Source: Microbulbifer agarilyticus (GTDB taxonomy: Bacteria; Pseudomonadota; Gammaproteobacteria; Pseudomonadales; Cellvibrionaceae). From it: a stretch of DNA of 64,000 nt. Shown here in pieces: positions 60,562-64,000 of the stretch (position 1 is the first letter of the stretch; each line of letters starts with the position of its first letter). The notes beneath the pieces were generated by a model. That model was not told where the DNA came from and searched no databases. It saw only the letters and a list, made by a program, of their open reading frames with translations. A program made the position numbers and the translations under genes. The stretch is from the NCBI RefSeq assembly GCF_020171345.1, contig NZ_JAIUZM010000001.1:496001-560000 (forward strand). The letters are read 5' to 3'.

Positions 60562-63273
60562 TTGGAATCCACGGACGGCGGTTTTTCCCGTAGGTTTGTT
60601 TACCGCAGTCATCACATGCAATCTGAGCAGTTACCGTTTTATATCGGCCGTTACCACGCCACCGCCAGACTCGGGTCCGGCGGCATGGGCGTGGTTTACC
60701 TGGCCACCGACGAACGCCTCAACCGCCAGGTGGCGATCAAAAAACTGCTGCGCAACCCCAACAGCAGTAACGCCGACGAACGCATCCGCCGCGAGGCGCT
60801 GCTGCTCGCCCAGCTCAACCACAGCAACATTGTCCAGCTCTACGATGTGGTAGACACAGACAATGGCATCGCACTGGTAATGGAATATGTCGATGGCTGC
60901 AGCCTCGACCGCTGGCAAAGAGAACGCTCGCCGGACCTGATCCAGAAACTGCAGCTGATCAAACAAATCTGCAGCGGCCTCACCCGCGCGCACAGCGCCG
61001 GCATTATTCACCGGGACCTGAAGGCCGAAAACATCCTGGTGGACAACGGCGGCACCATCAAGATTACCGACTTCGGTATTGCCAAAAACTGGCAGGAAGA
61101 CAGTGACCTCACCCGGGAACAGCATGTGGCCGGGAGCTGGGGCGCCATGTCGCCGGAACAGGCCCAGGGCAAACCCCTCGACAACCGCAGCGATCTCTTC
61201 TCTCTCGGGGTACTCGCCTACCGCCTGCTGTGTGGGCAGAGCCCGTTTGGCGATGACAACAGCCCCTATGTGGTTGCCGACCGTATCGTAAAGCAACCGC
61301 ATGTGCCGCCCGCGCGTCTCGCCCCCGAACTGCCGCCGCAGCTGTGCCAGCTGCTGGACCTGTTGCTGGCGAAGAAGCCCGAGCAGCGCCCGATCAACGC
61401 GGCTGCGGTGGCCACCGAACTGGAAGCCCTGCTCTCCCAGTTGCGCGGCAGCAATACCAGCTTTACCCGCACCCACAGCCTGACCGCCACTATCTCGGCG
61501 GATACTTTTTACCAGCACACTGTGGAGAAATTCCCGCTCTGGCGCCGCCTGCAAATTGCCACTGGTATTGTCGTGGGTGGCGCGCTGGGTGCTGCCGCCC
61601 TGTTTGCCGGGTCATCAATGGACTGGCTGCCCACAGCAGAAGACCGCATACAGAACCAATACATTGCCGTGCTCGAGGTTGAAGACAGCCACGAAGACGA
61701 GGGCATCTCGCGCGAACAGCGCCTGCTGCTCAACAATGTGCACAGCGCCCTCAAACAGGGGCTGTCTAACCGCACGGGGCTCAACCTGATTTCCTTTGCG
61801 GAATCCCACAAGTTGCACGGCCAGCCCATTGCCGCACAGGCAAAGAGCCTCAATGCCGACCTGCTGCTGGTCCCCACCCTGGATTGCATCCGCCACAGCT
61901 GCGAGCTCTCCATGGAGCTGCTCGACAGCAAATCGCTGGCAGTGATCGGCAACCGCAGCACGCGCCTGGCACTGGACGAGGGATTGGAAAGCCGTGCGCG
62001 AACACTGCACCAGCTCAACAACCTACTGCCCAACTTCCCTGCCAGCGGTGCCGACCAGGCTCTGCATATCAGCGCCGAGGATTATCAGCGCTACCTGGAG
62101 ATTTACGAGCGCCGTGCCGACGAACTGCACCAGCCCGAGCTGCTAGACGAAATGGACGCGCTGCAGCAGAAGGCGAGCAACTTTGCACCACTGTATGAGC
62201 TCTACGCGCATATCGTAATTGACCACGACCTCAACAGCCGCGCCGCCGAGGCCGTCGACCGCCTGCAGGGCTTTTTACAGCGCGCGCCGGCATCATTGGC
62301 AAATACGCCCCAACTGCTGATCAGCGAACTGCGCCTGGCCATTCATGCTAATGACCCGGGCCGCGCGGAAGCGCTGCTCGCGCGTCTGGAGCTGATCCTG
62401 CCGGACAAGGCCAGCTACTACCAGCTGAGCGCCATGTATCAGGAACAGCGCGGCAACTACGACCAGGCCCTGCAGGAAATTAACAAGGCGCTGCAACTGC
62501 GCACCAGTTACGGCTACCTGATCCAGAAAGCCCTGGCGGAGACCCGCGGCGGCGATATGACCTCGGCCAACCAGACCCTGCTCGAAGCCATCGCACTGAA
62601 TGGCGACCACATCGCGGCGATATCGCTGCTCGCCAGCAACCAGCTGGATTTGGGGGAAACAGGGGAAACCGTGCGCCTGCTGTCCGAGGCCGGCGTGGAC
62701 AGCATTGGCCCGCTGGACCTGTATAACCTGTGTCTGGCCTACTACATCGAAAAACAGTACGGCGAGGCCCGCGGCTGCTTCGACCGCGTCAACCAGCTCT
62801 CCCCCAAAGATGCCGAAGCCTATCTATATCAGGCGGAAATTGCCTACGAGCTCAAGGAACACAAAACCGCGCTGAACTTTGCCCGCCGCGCACTGCGCGT
62901 CTCCCGTGACCGCGACGACTGGGAAGGGCTATTGATGCAGGCCCGCGCCTATGCCGAACTCGGCCAACCGGAGAAAGCGGTAGAGAACCTGATCAAGATC
63001 CGCCGCGACGCGCCGGACGATCTATATACCAATTACCTGCGCGCACAGGTGTATATCACCACCGGAGACCTGCTCTCCACGAAGGCGCATATGCGCAAAA
63101 CCCTGGAGCATGGGATATCCCCCATCTGGTATTACACGCCGCGGTTTGCCAAAATCTGCACTATCCCCAGCTTCAACGACCTGCGACAGCAATATCCGGG
63201 TCTCTGTGGCGGCAAGGGAACAAATAAAAAGAAGGGCAATTCCCAGCTTGCCCTCAATGGGACCCAGGAGTAG
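60562..63273 (+). CDS. transmembrane Ser/Thr protein kinase with TPR repeats
   Basis: A 903-residue kinase. The Hanks-type domain covers about residues 30-290: P-loop LGSGGMGVVY, Lys60 in VAIKKL, HRDLKAEN with Asp152, DFGIAK with Asp170, MSPEQ and SDLFSLGVLAYRLL. A TM helix follows at about 331-352. The periplasmic part has a TolB/FlgO-like segment (YIAVLEVED, then NADLLLVPTLDC) and about eight TPR helices (from about 560). TTG at 60562 has GGGAG four bases upstream; ATG at 60616 is an alternative without a clear ribosome site. Its neighbours are the FHA gene upstream and a second kinase downstream. Confidence 0.85.
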   Translation: MESTDGGFSRRFVYRSHHMQSEQLPFYIGRYHATARLGSGGMGVVYLATDERLNRQVAIKKLLRNPNSSNADERIRREALLLAQLNHSNIVQLYDVVDTDNGIALVMEYVDGCSLDRWQRERSPDLIQKLQLIKQICSGLTRAHSAGIIHRDLKAENILVDNGGTIKITDFGIAKNWQEDSDLTREQHVAGSWGAMSPEQAQGKPLDNRSDLFSLGVLAYRLLCGQSPFGDDNSPYVVADRIVKQPHVPPARLAPELPPQLCQLLDLLLAKKPEQRPINAAAVATELEALLSQLRGSNTSFTRTHSLTATISADTFYQHTVEKFPLWRRLQIATGIVVGGALGAAALFAGSSMDWLPTAEDRIQNQYIAVLEVEDSHEDEGISREQRLLLNNVHSALKQGLSNRTGLNLISFAESHKLHGQPIAAQAKSLNADLLLVPTLDCIRHSCELSMELLDSKSLAVIGNRSTRLALDEGLESRARTLHQLNNLLPNFPASGADQALHISAEDYQRYLEIYERRADELHQPELLDEMDALQQKASNFAPLYELYAHIVIDHDLNSRAAEAVDRLQGFLQRAPASLANTPQLLISELRLAIHANDPGRAEALLARLELILPDKASYYQLSAMYQEQRGNYDQALQEINKALQLRTSYGYLIQKALAETRGGDMTSANQTLLEAIALNGDHIAAISLLASNQLDLGETGETVRLLSEAGVDSIGPLDLYNLCLAYYIEKQYGEARGCFDRVNQLSPKDAEAYLYQAEIAYELKEHKTALNFARRALRVSRDRDDWEGLLMQARAYAELGQPEKAVENLIKIRRDAPDDLYTNYLRAQVYITTGDLLSTKAHMRKTLEHGISPIWYYTPRFAKICTIPSFNDLRQQYPGLCGGKGTNKKKGNSQLALNGTQE

Positions 63274-63308
63274 CGGGTTCGGCTCAACCACACAATGAAG
63301 CGAAGCAG

Positions 63309-64000
63309 ATGGATATTGCAGACCCCGAGGTTGTACAAAAAAACAACGCAACCGATGCTACCCAGGAAACCCCACAGTTAGGCAGCGACCGCTACCGTGT
63401 ACTTAGCACGCTAGGTGCGGGCGGCATGGGAGTTGTCTACCTCGCGGAAGACCTGAAGCTACACCGCAAAGTAGCGGTTAAGAAGCTCCGCGACGATATC
63501 GCCAGCCAGAATGCCCGCGAGCGCATCCAGCAGGAAGCCCGCCTGCTCGCCCAGCTCAACCACCCCAATATTGTCGCCCTGCACGATGTGCTGGAAGACA
63601 CCGCCGGCAACGACACCAGCGTCGCTTTGGTAATGGAATATATCGAGGGCACCACACTGCGCGCGTGGATGCGCGAGCGCGGCCCCAGCCTGCAACAGAA
63701 GCTCAGCCTGCTAATGCAGATCTGCCTCGGCCTGCAGCAGGCCCACGACCTCGGCATCATCCACCGCGACCTCAAGGCCGACAATATCCTGATCGCGGAA
63801 AACGCCAAGGGCGAGCCGGTAGCCAAGATCACCGATTTCGGCATCGCCAAATCCCAACAGCTGGACGAGAAAACCCTCACCGCGGAAAACCAGCTGGCCG
63901 GCACCATCACCGCCATGTCGCCGGAGCAGATCCTCGGCAAAACCCTCACCGCGCGCAGCGATCTGTTTAGCTTGGGCGCCATTGCCTATGAGCTACTGTG
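63309..64000 (+). CDS. second Ser/Thr protein kinase, 5' part
   Basis: An open frame from ATG at 63309 to the end of the window (230 codons), so incomplete. It contains LGAGGMGVVYLAEDLKLHRKVAVKKL, HRDLKADN, DFGIAK, MSPEQ and SDLFSLGAIAYELL, the catalytic landmarks of Hanks-type kinases. It is paralogous to the preceding kinase (similar around every motif) but has an extra 14-residue insert between the first two lobes and a charged, acidic N terminus. It begins 35 bases after the first kinase's stop and should be co-transcribed. Confidence 0.85.
   Translation, partial: MDIADPEVVQKNNATDATQETPQLGSDRYRVLSTLGAGGMGVVYLAEDLKLHRKVAVKKLRDDIASQNARERIQQEARLLAQLNHPNIVALHDVLEDTAGNDTSVALVMEYIEGTTLRAWMRERGPSLQQKLSLLMQICLGLQQAHDLGIIHRDLKADNILIAENAKGEPVAKITDFGIAKSQQLDEKTLTAENQLAGTITAMSPEQILGKTLTARSDLFSLGAIAYELL

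Noticed and set aside
59495-64000. type VI secretion regulatory locus
   Set aside because: FHA and kinase genes occur in T6SS loci, but no structural T6SS gene is in the window. The region past 64000 would decide.

Overview
The window looks like a piece of chromosome from a marine, salt-tolerant, polysaccharide-degrading gammaproteobacterium, most likely of the Cellvibrionales (Microbulbifer/Saccharophagus-like). The reasons are an ectABC-ask osmolyte operon, a secreted GH16 laminarinase with appended binding modules, a very large protein that joins carbohydrate-binding modules and thrombospondin type-3 repeats to a di-heme domain, sulfatases of two mechanistic classes, and a tmRNA tag of the ANDDNY... 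type. The lineage is inferred from gene content, not from an alignment. No insertion sequence, prophage, integrase, CRISPR array, rRNA or tRNA was seen; the only stable RNA gene is ssrA (tmRNA).

Layout. 1-1303: the 3' end of rlmD, then ssrA with promoter and terminator. 8124-1394 (minus): a six-gene membrane operon of CPA1 antiporter, FUSC exporter, DUF1656, HlyD-type adaptor, outer-membrane factor and a two-TM ion channel. 8563-17002: mixed single genes (GHL10 hydrolase, AI-2E family permease, CurA-like reductase, DUF429-like protein, a tiny PCP_red-like protein, a class III alkylsulfatase, a C45-type hydrolase). 22858-17137 (minus): the CBM6/TSP3/CBM56/di-heme oxidoreductase followed by the GH16 laminarinase. 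26815-23426 (minus): an M20 peptidase plus DUF885 pair, divergent from a TetR regulator with palindromes between them. 27664-36706: MFS exporter, tandem-CDGSH/glutamate-synthase-like protein, GntH-like MBL hydrolase, type I sulfatase, a MerC plus CobW-type GTPase pair under a Zur-like box, and a DTW-domain tRNA modification enzyme.

37091-44393 (plus): an OmpW-like barrel overlapping an autotransporter with RTX-like repeats, DUF1853, then a GbsR/MarR regulator and the two subunits of a cyanide-insensitive-type bd oxidase. 44447-53732: DPP-IV-type S9 peptidase, FrnE-like DsbA protein, the glutathione-dependent formaldehyde pathway (frmA and S-formylglutathione hydrolase), host-attachment protein, CorA, an unrecognised protein and a sodium:solute symporter. 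57919-53840 (minus): ectA-ectB-ectC-ask, with a divergent ectR-type MarR regulator at 58416. 59495-64000 (plus): a signalling cluster of an FHA/winged-helix-like protein and two Ser/Thr protein kinases, the second cut by the window end.

How the genes may work together. Osmotic stress: EctR, EctABC, the feedback-type aspartokinase and possibly the downstream symporter. Beta-1,3-glucan use: GH16 cuts the chain while the neighbouring glucan-binding di-heme protein may do redox chemistry at the polymer surface. Zinc limitation: the MerC/CobW pair. Phospho-signalling: kinase to FHA to DNA. The most novel-looking items are the glucan-binding di-heme fusion protein, the FHA/kinase cluster and the autotransporter with RTX-like passenger translationally coupled to OmpW. 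Several operator candidates (EctR, GbsR, TetR, Zur) are visible as palindromes placed over promoters.
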